A stretch of 64,000 nucleotides of DNA from assembly GCA_902785785.1 (NCBI GenBank), contig CADAAA010000003.1:218261-282260 (forward strand). The letters are read 5' to 3'. Position numbers and translations under genes: made by a program. How positions within the stretch are numbered: position 1 is the stretch's first letter; every line of letters starts with the position of its first letter. Shown here in pieces: positions 1 to 8,564 of the stretch. Below the pieces are notes generated by a model. It had not been told where the DNA came from. It did no database searches and saw only the letters and a program-made list of their open reading frames with translations. The stretch is from an uncultured Bacteroidia bacterium. GTDB taxonomy: Bacteria > Bacteroidota > Bacteroidia > Bacteroidales > UBA932.

Positions 1-1818
1 GGTGAAGGCGTATTTGTCGGTGAAGCAGCTGAGAAGACCGGGCTTGTCGACACTTATCGTGGCTATGCCGTTCTCCTTGGTGGTGCGGTCGAAGACGGTG
101 AGGAACACTTCGTCCTTCTTGCCTATGGTCTTGATGACACCGAGACGGGTGAGTGCAGCCGGGATATCGCTGCGCTCGTAGTTGGCGTAGCTGAGCTGGA
201 GGTTGCCGCTGCGGCCCTTGCCCTGTGTCAGGCAGGTGGCGTATTTGCCGTCGGGCTGGATCTTCCAGATGTCGTATTTGTCGGAGAGAAGGAACGCCTC
301 GTCGCCGTCCAGCCAGTGCGGACGGTCGACGGCCGGCGGCGGAGCCGGGTGGTCATCCTCGTCGTCGTAGAACGGAACGCCTGCCGCAGCCGTGACATTT
401 AGGCTCACGCCGTCCGCCATACGGTAAGTGTGCCAGCCGAGGTCGTCGTCGCTGAACCAGTAGATATATTTGCCGCCCGGCGAGACATTGGCCGTGCCGT
501 TGAGCTTCTCAAAGAGAAGGCGGCGTGCGCCGGTGTTCATGTCCACGAGATAGACATCCTGGAAGCTGTTGCTGTCCCATGTGGAACTGATCTGGTAGGG
601 CTTGTTGTCACGCACGAGAGCCCACTGGCCTTCCGCTCCGTTGAAATAGCTTGTCGTTGCTGTGAGCTCGTGGTTGAGGCGGATGAGCTTGTGGCGGTCG
701 GCGCCGAGGTTGATGACCGACTCGTAGGTGGCGGCCTTCAGCTGTGAGGCGCGGGCTTTCTGGATGGGCGGGGTCATGTAGATGTCATAAGCCCAGATGT
801 CCAGCTGTGCGGTCTCGAAGTCGATGATCGTGGTGTCTTTAGGAGGGAGACACTCGGCGATGCCGAGGAGGACGCGGGTGGAGTTCTTGGAGAAGGCAGG
901 GGAGCCGTTCTCGGTGACGCAGAGCTTGCCGTCAACGGTATAGTCCTGAGGGATAAGCTCTTCGACATTCTCTATGAGCTGGGCCTTGCGGCCCTTGCCC
1001 TGAAGGAGTTCTTCGTAGAGTATGACGGAACAGTGCTTGTTGCCGGTGGAGTTGGAGTCGGCGGAAGCCAGGAACACGAGTTTGTCGCCGGGGTCGTTGA
1101 AGTTGGGCAGCGAGTAGAACTTCTTGCCCTCGGAGAGGGTCTTGCGGGTCATCGCAGGGAGCTTGAACAGAGCGACCTCGTCCTTGGACAGGGAGTCTTT
1201 CTTGTCCTTCTTGAACACGACGGCCAGACGGTCTCCAAACCGGTCGAAACCGTATTTGTCGACATTCTTCAGCGTATCGGACTGACCGGTGCCGGGATAG
1301 AACACGACAGTGATCTTCTCGGCCTTGGGAGCAGGCTTGACGGTGTCGGGTACTTCCTTCTTCCACTCGGTCTGGTAGGCGATGACATTGCGCCTCTCGA
1401 GCGTGCTCTTGAAAGCGCTGACATTCGCTATCTTCTTGAGCTCAAAAGTGTTGAGATCCACGATACCGAGGCTGTCCTTGGGCATGTCATCGGCTTTTTT
1501 CTTGTCGATCCTGGCCTGACGGGTGGCGGCGTAGGGCGCCTTGATCGTGAAGACGGCCCAGCGGCCGTCGCGCGAGATCGTGGCGGCGCCGCCGCGATCC
1601 ACCTTGAGTTCGCGGCCCGTTGCCGTTTCGACTATGACAAGCTCGGCGTCACCCTGCTGCGGGGTTATCTGGTAGGCCATGATGCGCCCGTCATCGGTGA
1701 GGACCGGGGCGGTCGTGCTCTGCCAGTCGTCATAGACGGTGTGGTCAAGCACCTTTTTCTGTGCTGTGGCGGTGATGCATACCAGCACGCAGGCCGCCAG
1801 TGTCAAAGTCCGTTTCAT
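1..1818 (-). CDS. S9-family (prolyl oligopeptidase-like) peptidase, N-terminal part
   Basis: An open frame runs on the minus strand from an ATG at 1818 to the window edge without a stop (606 codons). It starts MKRTLTLAACVLVCITATAQ, a Sec signal peptide, then continues as a secreted beta-propeller with repeats such as DGRWAVF and DGKYAT. The last visible residues (VFDRTTKENG, ISVDKPG) are typical of large Bacteroidota S9 peptidases, whose catalytic hydrolase domain would lie beyond position 1, so the active site cannot be checked. Its ATG overlaps the stop of the upstream DPP-IV-like gene (ATGA, 4 bp), which indicates translational coupling. Likely role: periplasmic peptide degradation. The family call is good; the specificity is unknown. 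Confidence 0.8.
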   Translation of the reverse strand, partial: MKRTLTLAACVLVCITATAQKKVLDHTVYDDWQSTTAPVLTDDGRIMAYQITPQQGDAELVIVETATGRELKVDRGGAATISRDGRWAVFTIKAPYAATRQARIDKKKADDMPKDSLGIVDLNTFELKKIANVSAFKSTLERRNVIAYQTEWKKEVPDTVKPAPKAEKITVVFYPGTGQSDTLKNVDKYGFDRFGDRLAVVFKKDKKDSLSKDEVALFKLPAMTRKTLSEGKKFYSLPNFNDPGDKLVFLASADSNSTGNKHCSVILYEELLQGKGRKAQLIENVEELIPQDYTVDGKLCVTENGSPAFSKNSTRVLLGIAECLPPKDTTIIDFETAQLDIWAYDIYMTPPIQKARASQLKAATYESVINLGADRHKLIRLNHELTATTSYFNGAEGQWALVRDNKPYQISSTWDSNSFQDVYLVDMNTGARRLLFEKLNGTANVSPGGKYIYWFSDDDLGWHTYRMADGVSLNVTAAAGVPFYDDEDDHPAPPPAVDRPHWLDGDEAFLLSDKYDIWKIQPDGKYATCLTQGKGRSGNLQLSYANYERSDIPAALTRLGVIKTIGKKDEVFLTVFDRTTKENGIATISVDKPGLLSCFTDKYAFT

Positions 1819-3866
1819 AGATAGTCGTCAAAATAGTTGGTAACTTTCTGCATTAGATGTTCCCTCCACGCTCCGGTGACATTGTGCTCGGAGACTGGGT
1901 AGGGGAAATAGTCCACCTGGATGTTGTTTTCGATGCATTCCTGGATGAAGCTTAGGGAATGCTCCCATACGACGGTGTTGTCGATGGCACCCTGGCAGAT
2001 AAGGAGTTTGCCCTTGAGGTCCTTGGCCTTGTTGATGAGCGAGGTCTTCTCAAATCCTTCGGGATTGGTCTCGGGATTGTCCATATAGCGCTCGCCGTAC
2101 ATTACCTCGTACCACTTCCAGTCGATGACCGGACCTCCGGCCACGCCTACCTTGAATACGTCGGGGTAGTTGGTGATCAGGGAGATGGTCATGAAGCCGC
2201 CGTAGCTCCAGCCGTGGACGCCGATGCGGTCTGAATCGACATACGGCAAGGTGCGGAGCCAGTCTATGCCGACCATCTGGTCGGCCATCTCAGCCTGGCC
2301 GCACTGGCGGTTGATGGCCTTCTCGAAGGCCGCGCCGCGGTGTTCGGTGCCGCGGTTGTCCTGCACATATACGATGTAGCCGCGCTGGGACATCAGCATC
2401 TCCCACATGCGGACGCTGCCGAGCCAAGTGTCTGTAACCATCTGTGAATGAGGGCCTCCGTAGACATAGAGAACCACCGGATACTTTTTCGACGGATCGA
2501 AATTGGCCGGGAGGAACATGCGGTAGTAGTTGTCGTACAGGCCGTCGGCGCTCTTGACGGTGCCAAGGCGGACTTCACCGGTACGGTAGCCCGCGAGCGG
2601 GTCATCGGCGGTGAAGAGATTGCGTACGAGCTTGCCGTCGGCAGAACGGAGGTCGACTACGCGCGGGACGTTGAAACTGCTGTAACTGTCGATGAAATAC
2701 TTGCAGTCGGGTGAAAGCGAGACACTGTGCCATCCGCGCTCGGAGGTGAGGCGCTGCGGAACGCCTATCCTTGCCTTGGCAAGCTCCTGCCTGCGGTTCT
2801 GGCGTACCTCGACGCGGAAGAGGTGGCTCTCGATGGGGGAGACCTCCGCGGAGCTGTAATACACATACTGGCCGTCATTGGTCACGTAAGTGACTTCGGC
2901 ATCGGTGTTTACGAGTCTGCGAACGGTTCCCAGGGTGTCGCAGAGGTAGAGATTCTTGTATCCGTCGCGGTTGTCGGTGGAGTACAGGAACTGATACGTG
3001 CCCTTCAGGAAGAACAAATGCTCATAGGGCTCCACCCACTGGTCGTTCTCCTCGTTCAGGAGGTTGCGTACGAATGCTCCCGTGGCCGCGTCGTACATGT
3101 TGAGGTGCATGTGATGCTGCGGCCGGTCAAGGACCTGGATGAAGATGTACCGGTCGTCCGGGCTCCAGCTGATGTTGGTCAGGTAGCGTTCTTCGTCGAA
3201 GTCCGTCACTATCATATAGACAGTCGTGCCCTTCTCTATGTCGTAAACCCCGAGCGTGACGTGCTCGGAGGCCATTCCGTTCATGGGATACTTGAAAGTC
3301 ACAAGCTCTCCTGTGCGGGTCTTGATGTTGAGGATGGGGAAATCCGTCACGCGCGACTCGTCCTTGCGGTAGAATGCAATCCTGCGGCCGGAGGGGGACC
3401 AGTAGATGCCCTCTCCGATGCCGAACTCGTTGCGGCTGACACTCTGGCCGAAGGTGATCTGGTCGCTGACGCTCTCGGCGACTGTCAGCCGCGCGCCCTG
3501 GGCCGTAATGCAGTAAAGGCTGTGGCCTTCGGTGAAGGCGTATGCTCCCTTGCCGTTCGGGGTGATGTCGCCGGCCCCGCGGGGGATGGCCCTGCGGGCC
3601 TCGTCCGCCGCGGGCTCATAGCCGGAGACCTCTCCGGCTATCGTCGACACCTTGACCCCGTCCGCGTCGCGGAAAAGGTAGGAGCCTTCGTCCTGCCATT
3701 GGGCTGAGAAAGATGCGGCGTAGCCCGTCCTAGAGACGGTGACATCCTTCATCGTGAAATCCTTTCCGGAATCCTGCGCCGGATGCCTGTCCAGAACGGT
3801 TTGCGCCCCGACGCTTGACGACAGGGCGCAAAGGACCGTTATACAGGCCAGTAAACTATTTCTCAT
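1815..3866 (-). CDS. Dipeptidyl peptidase IV family serine peptidase (S9B)
   Basis: A 683-residue secreted enzyme that would remove N-terminal dipeptides, often X-Pro, from peptides in the periplasm. Residues 1-21 are a signal peptide ending in SVGAQ. Then comes the DPP-IV beta-propeller (including YWSPSGRRIAFYRKDES) and a C-terminal alpha/beta hydrolase from about residue 440. The nucleophile motif GWSYGG places Ser at 554. The Asp (CQGAIDNTV) and His (PVSEHNV) regions of the triad are visible near the C-terminus. Length fits the family. It overlaps both neighbours by 4 bp: the small anchored protein upstream (3863-3866) and a second S9 peptidase downstream (1815-1818), so the three genes form one coupled operon. 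Confidence 0.92.
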   Translation of the reverse strand: MRNSLLACITVLCALSSSVGAQTVLDRHPAQDSGKDFTMKDVTVSRTGYAASFSAQWQDEGSYLFRDADGVKVSTIAGEVSGYEPAADEARRAIPRGAGDITPNGKGAYAFTEGHSLYCITAQGARLTVAESVSDQITFGQSVSRNEFGIGEGIYWSPSGRRIAFYRKDESRVTDFPILNIKTRTGELVTFKYPMNGMASEHVTLGVYDIEKGTTVYMIVTDFDEERYLTNISWSPDDRYIFIQVLDRPQHHMHLNMYDAATGAFVRNLLNEENDQWVEPYEHLFFLKGTYQFLYSTDNRDGYKNLYLCDTLGTVRRLVNTDAEVTYVTNDGQYVYYSSAEVSPIESHLFRVEVRQNRRQELAKARIGVPQRLTSERGWHSVSLSPDCKYFIDSYSSFNVPRVVDLRSADGKLVRNLFTADDPLAGYRTGEVRLGTVKSADGLYDNYYRMFLPANFDPSKKYPVVLYVYGGPHSQMVTDTWLGSVRMWEMLMSQRGYIVYVQDNRGTEHRGAAFEKAINRQCGQAEMADQMVGIDWLRTLPYVDSDRIGVHGWSYGGFMTISLITNYPDVFKVGVAGGPVIDWKWYEVMYGERYMDNPETNPEGFEKTSLINKAKDLKGKLLICQGAIDNTVVWEHSLSFIQECIENNIQVDYFPYPVSEHNVTGAWREHLMQKVTNYFDDYL

Positions 3867-4288
3867 ATCTGTTCCGTTGCAATCGGTATGACAGTGGTGC
3901 TGTTGTCGACCTCCCTTACGGAAATGATTCCGTCGACGATATACTTCTCCATACCCCTCCAGGGCAGTGCGCCGAGGTACTCCTTGTAGTGCAGCTCGAC
4001 ATTCTTTCCGCTGCAGCGCATCAGGGAGTCAGCTATGGCTTTGTCCACGACCGAGAAGTTGAACTCGTTTGACTGGATACTGTTGGTGCCTTTCTGGCCC
4101 TTGAAACCCGATTGGATGAGCCTGCCTTCGAAGGTCTTGAATACATATCCCTTGTACATCAGCTGGTTGAGCTGTCCTGCCTTCACACCTTCTCCGAATA
4201 CGAAGCAGAACTTGAAGAAGATGAATGCAGCCAGCGCCAGGACTAGCACTATGCTGCTGATGGTGATGATCTTTGCCTTGGTCTTCAT
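3863..4288 (-). CDS. Small membrane-anchored protein of unknown function
   Basis: 141 residues: a basic N-terminus (MKTKAK), one hydrophobic helix at about residues 7-28 and a predicted extracytoplasmic domain of about 110 residues with motifs KTFEGRL, LMRCSGKNVELHYKEYLGALPWRG and YIVDGI. Similar small proteins occur in Bacteroidales, where they are usually left as hypothetical; I cannot assign a function. It is the first gene of the operon, overlapping the DPP-IV-like gene by 4 bp. The K-tract, helix and beta-rich pattern suggest an anchored periplasmic protein. Confidence 0.75.
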   Translation of the reverse strand: MKTKAKIITISSIVLVLALAAFIFFKFCFVFGEGVKAGQLNQLMYKGYVFKTFEGRLIQSGFKGQKGTNSIQSNEFNFSVVDKAIADSLMRCSGKNVELHYKEYLGALPWRGMEKYIVDGIISVREVDNSTTVIPIATEQI

Positions 4289-4346
4289 AATCTATGTTAT
4301 CAATTGTATTTCCTTGTTTCCTGATTCACAAATATACTCAATAAAA

Positions 4347-4379
4347 AAATAAAGTCACGGCCTAGCCGTGACTTTATTT
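4347..4379 (-). terminator. Intrinsic terminator of the L31 gene
   Basis: A perfect inverted repeat with arms AAATAAAGTCACGGC (4347-4361) and GCCGTGACTTTATTT (4365-4379) and a 3-nt loop. Read on the minus strand it is followed by a T-run, so it ends rpmE2 transcription 24 bp after the stop. It also separates this gene from the peptidase operon. Confidence 0.85.
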
Positions 4380-4402
4380 GCCTATCTTGAAGAAAGAAAT
4401 GA

Positions 4403-4654
4403 TTATTTCTTCCTGCTCTTGTATCTCTGGTAGAACTGGTCAACGCGACCGGCGGTGTCAACGATCTTGACCTTGCCGGTGTAGAAGGGATGAGAGGTGT
4501 TGGAAATCTCAACCTTCACAAGAGGATACTCAACACCCTCGATCTCGATGGTCTCCTTGGTATTGACGCAGGAGCGGGTGATGAATACATCTTCGTTGGA
4601 CATATCCTTGAAAGCTACAAGACGGTAGGTTTCGGGATGGATTCCTTTTTTCAT
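4403..4654 (-). CDS. rpmE2: 50S ribosomal protein L31 type B
   Basis: 83 residues beginning [10 protein letters not shown] and ending in the basic YKSRKK. It carries the L31 signature TSHPFYTGK and lacks the CxxC zinc pair of type A L31, which makes it the zinc-independent C-minus form common in Bacteroidota. It is monocistronic: a TAnnTTTG box lies just upstream and a strong hairpin terminator just downstream. The role is structural, in the large ribosomal subunit at the intersubunit bridge. Confidence 0.96.
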   Translation of the reverse strand: MKKGIHPETYRLVAFKDMSNEDVFITRSCVNTKETIEIEGVEYPLVKVEISNTSHPFYTGKVKIVDTAGRVDQFYQRYKSRKK

Positions 4655-4690
4655 TTTACGTAAAATTAACTGTTTCGTTCAAACGGACCG

Positions 4691-4698
4691 CAAAGGTA
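4691..4698 (-). promoter_or_regulatory. Bacteroidota -7 box for rpmE2
   Basis: Read on the minus strand the sequence is TACCTTTG, matching TAnnTTTG, 36 bp before the L31 start. The matching -33 element is weak. Confidence 0.55.
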
Positions 4699-4728
4699 TG
4701 AATTAATTTCGCAATTTCCAACTATTAT

Positions 4729-5811
4729 TTACTTAATGCGATACGGCTGTACGTCATAGAGGACGTAACGCTTGGCTTTCCGTATCCATTTCTGTTCCTC
4801 TAGCTTGACATGCTCCTGCACGATGTCGAAGGTGATGCCTCCCTTGATGTACTCGGCAATGACGGGATCCGCGAGCTTGGAGAAGAAGTCGTCCCGTAAC
4901 GCGAACTGGGAGTAGCGGTCCTTGAAATAGCGGATAAGCTGTACTGTATGTAGCAGGGAATGGTATTCCGTTCCGGGCTCGAGGATGATCTGGTATCCGG
5001 AGCATTTCTCCCCTCTGTACAGGCCTGCGGAAGGCTTGAAGGTGCAGGGACGCATCATGACTCCCTCCGGAGCGGGAGGGGAGTCCAAGGTTCCGGGTAC
5101 GATGAACGGGGCGCCGAAGTACTCGTACGGGCGCGCCGTTCCTATGCCCGGAGTGATGTTGGTGCCGTTCCAGAGGCCGCCGCCGCTGTACATGTAGCAT
5201 GTGAACATGCCCGGGATATCCGAGGCGGGGGCGATGGTCCACGGCATCAGCACCCTGTTGATGTCCGTCGCGCGGGCGGATATGATGTGGAGCGGGAAGC
5301 GGGCGCCTATCTCATTGTAGTACAGGTGGCAGAGCTCTCCGAGAGTCAAGCCGTGACGGTGCGCGATCTTCGGCACCCAGGGCTCGTTGTCGACAACGGG
5401 CATGGAACCTTCCACGACCCTGCCCGCAGGGTTATCGTGGTCTACCACATACAGGGATGGCACAGAGGGATAGTCCTCTCCATCCTCCATCTCGAGGAGC
5501 ACGGTCATGAGGTGGAATACGTCGCGCGTGTAGTTGAAATACCTCGCACCAGCGTCCTGGATCTCGACCACGATGGCGTTGAGATCCTCGAGGTCTTCGC
5601 GCCTGAACGGTATGTGCTCCGTATCCGGGCTGAGTTCGGCATCGGAAGGGCTGAAAACCCGAACGAGGTTGCCCCTCTCACGGAAGATGTCATGCATGTA
5701 CCGCCCGGAAGCGGTATCCCAGCAGTTCTGGGTGCAGAAGCATGCTACCTTCCCGTCGATGAGGGCCTTGTCCAGCTGGTCCTCCAGTCTCGTGGTCCTG
5801 AAAGAGAACAT
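4729..5811 (-). CDS. DUF1343 / NamZ-like exo-beta-N-acetylmuramidase family protein
   Basis: 360 residues with the DUF1343 pattern: an early FCTQNCWDT segment, EHIPFRREDLEDL, the hallmark VEIQDAGARYFNYTRD at about residue 82, then DHDNPAGR and a C-terminal domain with GYQI and RYFKDRY. DUF1343 includes NamZ, which releases MurNAc from peptidoglycan fragments. Characterised members are usually exported, but this one begins MFSFRTTRLEDQLDK with no signal peptide or lipobox, so it is probably cytoplasmic. It starts 3 bp after the glmM stop, implying co-transcription with amino-sugar metabolism. Family confidence is good; cytoplasmic muropeptide recycling is inferred. Confidence 0.82.
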   Translation of the reverse strand: MFSFRTTRLEDQLDKALIDGKVACFCTQNCWDTASGRYMHDIFRERGNLVRVFSPSDAELSPDTEHIPFRREDLEDLNAIVVEIQDAGARYFNYTRDVFHLMTVLLEMEDGEDYPSVPSLYVVDHDNPAGRVVEGSMPVVDNEPWVPKIAHRHGLTLGELCHLYYNEIGARFPLHIISARATDINRVLMPWTIAPASDIPGMFTCYMYSGGGLWNGTNITPGIGTARPYEYFGAPFIVPGTLDSPPAPEGVMMRPCTFKPSAGLYRGEKCSGYQIILEPGTEYHSLLHTVQLIRYFKDRYSQFALRDDFFSKLADPVIAEYIKGGITFDIVQEHVKLEEQKWIRKAKRYVLYDVQPYRIK

Positions 5812-5814
5812 CGC

Positions 5815-7269
5815 CTATCCCTTGATGATGCCTTCGGCAATGCTGATAACGCGCGCGGCTAGGGCCTCGGCGGCCTCCTGCGTCGGGGCCTCGGCATAGA
5901 TGCGTATGATGGGCTCGGTGTTGGAGCGGCGCAGGTGGACCCACTGGCGTTCGGCTTCGAAGTCGATCTTGACGCCGTCGATGTCATTGATGCGCTCGTC
6001 CTTGAAGACCTCCTTCATCTGGGAGAGTATCCGGTCGATGAGGGCCTTGTCAGACAGCGAGATCTTGTTCTTGGCGATGAAATAAGGGGGATAGGTCTTC
6101 TTCAGCTCGGAGACCTTCATCTTCTTGTAAGCCAGGTTGCTGAGGAACAGTCCTACGCCTACCATGGCATCACGGCCGAAGTGACTGGCGGGATAGATGA
6201 CTCCGCCGTTGCCCTCGCCTCCGATCAGCGCATTCTCCTCATGCATCTTTGTCGTGACGTTGACCTCGCCGACAGCCGCCGCCACATAGCGGCCGCCATG
6301 CTGCTCGGCGACATCGCGCAGGGCGCGGGAAGATGACAGGTTGGAGACTGCTACCGGTTTATAAGGAGCCGTAGCCTCCTCGAGGGAAATCCCTTGTATC
6401 TCAGCGAGTTTCTCGGCTTTGGCGAAGAGATACTCCGCCACGCTGACAAGTGTATATTCTTCGACGAAAGGCTCGCCGTTCTCGCAGATGAAAGCCAGTC
6501 TGTCGACATCAGGGTCGACAGAGATACCCAGGTCGGCATGCTCGCGGACCACAGTCTCGCTGAGATCGGTGAGGTTCTGGGGCAGGGGCTCCGGATTGTG
6601 GGCAAAGTTCCCGTCAGGGGTGCCGTTGATCATGATGCATTCGACGCCCATGCGTTCCAGAAGGCGCTTCATGACAATGGCGCCGACGGAATTGACGGGG
6701 TCGAGCACCACCCTGAAACCGGCTTCGCTGACAGCCTCCTCATCGACCGCCTTGAGGTCGATGACGGCCTGGATGTGCTCGTCGGTGAAGTCGTGCTCGG
6801 TGATATGTCCCAATTCGTCTACCGGAGCGAAGTCGAACTCCCCGCTCTCCGCGCAGTCCAGGATGGCCTGTCCCTCAGCCGCATTAAGGAATTCGCCTTT
6901 CTCGTTGAGAAGCTTGAGGGCGTTCCACTGACGGGGGTTGTGCGATGCGGTGAGGATGATGCCTCCATCCGCTTTCGCGAAAACGACCGCCATCTCCGTG
7001 GTGGGAGTGGAGGCGTAGCCGGCCTTGACCACGTCAACGCCGCAAGCTACGAGGGTGCCGCAGACAAGCTGCTCCACCATCTCCCCGCTCAGGCGGGCGT
7101 CCTTTCCTACCACGACCTTGTACCGCGAGCCGTCTGCATGCGGCCGGCGTTCGCGCAGCTTGGCACAGTATGCGTATGTGAACTTGACGATATCTATGGG
7201 GGTGAGGCCTTCGCCGGCTGGTCCGCCGATGGTTCCGCGGATGCCCGAGATGGATTTAATGAGTGACAT
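5815..7269 (-). CDS. glmM: Phosphoglucosamine mutase
   Basis: 484 residues beginning MSLIKSISGIRGTIGG, the usual Bacteroidota GlmM start. The phosphoserine loop TASHNP puts the catalytic Ser at 109. The metal loop is DPDVDR, the sugar-binding loop GEGNGG and the phosphate-binding loop RRSNTEP. The reaction is glucosamine-6-phosphate to glucosamine-1-phosphate, feeding UDP-GlcNAc, peptidoglycan and LPS. It is the first gene of a two-gene unit with the NamZ-like gene. A phosphomannomutase is the alternative, but length and motifs favour GlmM. Confidence 0.9.
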   Translation of the reverse strand: MSLIKSISGIRGTIGGPAGEGLTPIDIVKFTYAYCAKLRERRPHADGSRYKVVVGKDARLSGEMVEQLVCGTLVACGVDVVKAGYASTPTTEMAVVFAKADGGIILTASHNPRQWNALKLLNEKGEFLNAAEGQAILDCAESGEFDFAPVDELGHITEHDFTDEHIQAVIDLKAVDEEAVSEAGFRVVLDPVNSVGAIVMKRLLERMGVECIMINGTPDGNFAHNPEPLPQNLTDLSETVVREHADLGISVDPDVDRLAFICENGEPFVEEYTLVSVAEYLFAKAEKLAEIQGISLEEATAPYKPVAVSNLSSSRALRDVAEQHGGRYVAAAVGEVNVTTKMHEENALIGGEGNGGVIYPASHFGRDAMVGVGLFLSNLAYKKMKVSELKKTYPPYFIAKNKISLSDKALIDRILSQMKEVFKDERINDIDGVKIDFEAERQWVHLRRSNTEPIIRIYAEAPTQEAAEALAARVISIAEGIIKG

Positions 7270-7312
7270 ATTGAGCTCAGTTGTGATATAATGTGCAAAT
7301 ATGCAGAAAAAA

Positions 7313-7343
7313 TTTGGAGGAATGAAAAATTTACCTAACTTTG
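7313..7343 (+). promoter_or_regulatory. Promoter of tRNA-Glu
   Basis: TTTG (7313-7316), a 19-bp spacer, then TAACTTTG (7336-7343): an exact match to the Bacteroidota sigma-ABfr consensus, with the -7 box ending 17 bp before the mature tRNA 5' end. Confidence 0.8.
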
Positions 7344-7360
7344 CATTCCCAAACCACTAT

Positions 7361-7435
7361 GCTGGGTTCGTATAACGGTTAGTACTCAAGATTCTCAATC
7401 TTGCAATAGGAGTTCGATTCTCCTACCCAGTACCA
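7361..7435 (+). tRNA. tRNA-Glu (anticodon CTC)
   Basis: The cloverleaf is readable: acceptor GCTGGGT / ACCCAGT with one G-T pair, anticodon stem CAAGA / TCTTG around loop TTCTCAA, T-arm AGGAG-TTCGATT-CTCCT, discriminator A. Anticodon CTC reads GAG. A CCA follows at 7433-7435 and appears genome-encoded. It has its own promoter upstream and a hairpin terminator downstream. Confidence 0.92.
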
Positions 7436-7439
7436 GAGA

Positions 7440-7466
7440 CCTGCTGGAGACAGCGGGTTTTTTTGT
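7440..7466 (+). terminator. Intrinsic terminator after tRNA-Glu
   Basis: Stem CCTGCT / AGCGGG with a 6-nt loop followed by a run of seven Ts, starting a few bases after the tRNA 3' end. Confidence 0.75.
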
Positions 7467-7482
7467 TTTCAACCGCATTTTT

Positions 7483-8064
7483 ATGAAGAAAGCTTCAATC
7501 TGCTTCGTTTCCCTGCTTCTGCTCTTCTCCTGCGGAGGCAAGACGTCCGATCCCGTCCGCGAAGCGATCACTTCAGAGATCATGGACAACATGTTCCAGG
7601 AGTTCACCGACGTGGAGATCACGAAAGTGGAAAAGATCGACTCTACGACATTCCGCACCGAACTGGACCGCCGCAAGAAGGCTTTCACCCTTAAGCGCGA
7701 CGCCGACAGCGAGTTCCTTCTCAAGTACATGCAGGAAGGCAAGAAGAAGAATGCTTCGATCAAGTCCGAGAGTTACATGAACGACCTCAGGATCCTCCAG
7801 GGTCTCGACAGTCTTGGTAAGGCCAATGTCGCTATCCTCGATGACGTAGCCTACTATGACTACAGGTTCAGCGCCACGGCCAAGGGGAAAGATGTAACGA
7901 TGCAGTTCCGCGACGCGTACATCTCGATAACGCCCGACGGGCGCGTGATCAGCATGACCGCGGAGCGCCGCGACCTCCACAAGAGCGCTGGCCGCGTCAT
8001 CCCGGGATACTATGAGCTGGTCAAGGGCTCCGATGAGGAGGAGGACTTTGAAGTAATTCTCTAG
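7483..8064 (+). CDS. Small lipoprotein of unknown function
   Basis: 193 residues. The N-terminus MKKASICFVSLLLLFSCGGK is a lipoprotein signal with lipobox LFSC (Cys 17). The mature part is helix-rich and charged at first (SEIMDNMFQEFTDVEITKVEKID, TELDRRKKAF) and then forms a beta-like segment (DYRFSATAKGK, YISITPDGRVISM). It ends in an acidic tail, DEEEDFEVIL. No family is recognised. It sits alone between the tRNA-Glu terminator and a repeat-filled intergenic region, so context gives no function. Confidence 0.72.
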   Translation: MKKASICFVSLLLLFSCGGKTSDPVREAITSEIMDNMFQEFTDVEITKVEKIDSTTFRTELDRRKKAFTLKRDADSEFLLKYMQEGKKKNASIKSESYMNDLRILQGLDSLGKANVAILDDVAYYDYRFSATAKGKDVTMQFRDAYISITPDGRVISMTAERRDLHKSAGRVIPGYYELVKGSDEEEDFEVIL

Positions 8065-8166
8065 ACGTTGTCCGCTCATCCAGTGTAGTCAGAGATTGAT
8101 GCCTCTCGATCCGGGTATCACAAATCAAATCTAGTATATATTAGTCCCTTTTAGTGTCGCCATCTT

Positions 8167-8428
8167 GTGCGCAGAAGGGCCTTCTCCCTGTCCTCCGCGC
8201 ACAAATTTCCCGTTTTTGTGCGCCAAAGGGCCTTTTCCCTGTCCTCCGCGCACAAATTCGCTGTTTTCGTGCGCCAAAGGGCCTTTTCCCTGTCCTCCGC
8301 GCACAAATTCGCCGTTTTTGTGCGCCAAAGGGCCTTTTTCCGTCCTCCGCGCACAAATTCGCCGTTTTCGTGCGCAGAAGGGCCTTTTCCCTGTCCTCCG
8401 CGCACAAATTTGCCTTTTTCGTGCGCGG
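8167..8428. repeat. 51-bp tandem hairpin repeat array
   Basis: Four full units start at 8197, 8248, 8299 and 8349 with periods 51, 51, 50 and 51, flanked by a half unit at each end (8167-8196 and 8400-8428). Each unit holds an inverted repeat, GCGCACAAA ... TTTGTGCGC, with a short variable loop, then a conserved linker containing AAAGGGCCTTTT and CTGTCCTCC. Because 51 is divisible by 3, several frames stay open and read as 17-residue repeats. One unit is 50 bp long and breaks any shared frame, and no frame has a convincing start, so I read it as non-coding. It fills most of the 500-bp gap between the small lipoprotein and the priA-like gene. Confidence 0.88.
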
Positions 8429-8493
8429 AGAGGGAGAGAGGGCGGAAAAAACGAATAGGTCTGCTGCGGAGGACGCTATCAATACATCATAAT

Positions 8494-8533
8494 AGATGGG
8501 GGAGAGGAGTATACAGATGGGGGAGAGGAGTAT
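8494..8533. repeat. 21-bp G-rich tandem duplication
   Basis: AGATGGGGGAGAGGAGTAT occurs at 8494-8512 and 8515-8533, a period of 21 bp. It lies between the 51-bp array and the 3' end of the priA-like gene; a looser copy-like stretch follows at about 8550. Confidence 0.75.
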
Positions 8534-8564
8534 CTCAGTTTAGGCGTTGTCAGATGGGATACGA

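Noticed and set aside
2727-3707. Long plus-strand frame of 326 codons opposite the DPP-IV-like gene
   Set aside because: It lies antisense within a gene with clear family motifs; GC-rich codon use keeps the opposite frame open.
8167-8428. CRISPR array
   Set aside because: Units are contiguous 51-bp copies without unique spacers, and no cas genes are nearby.
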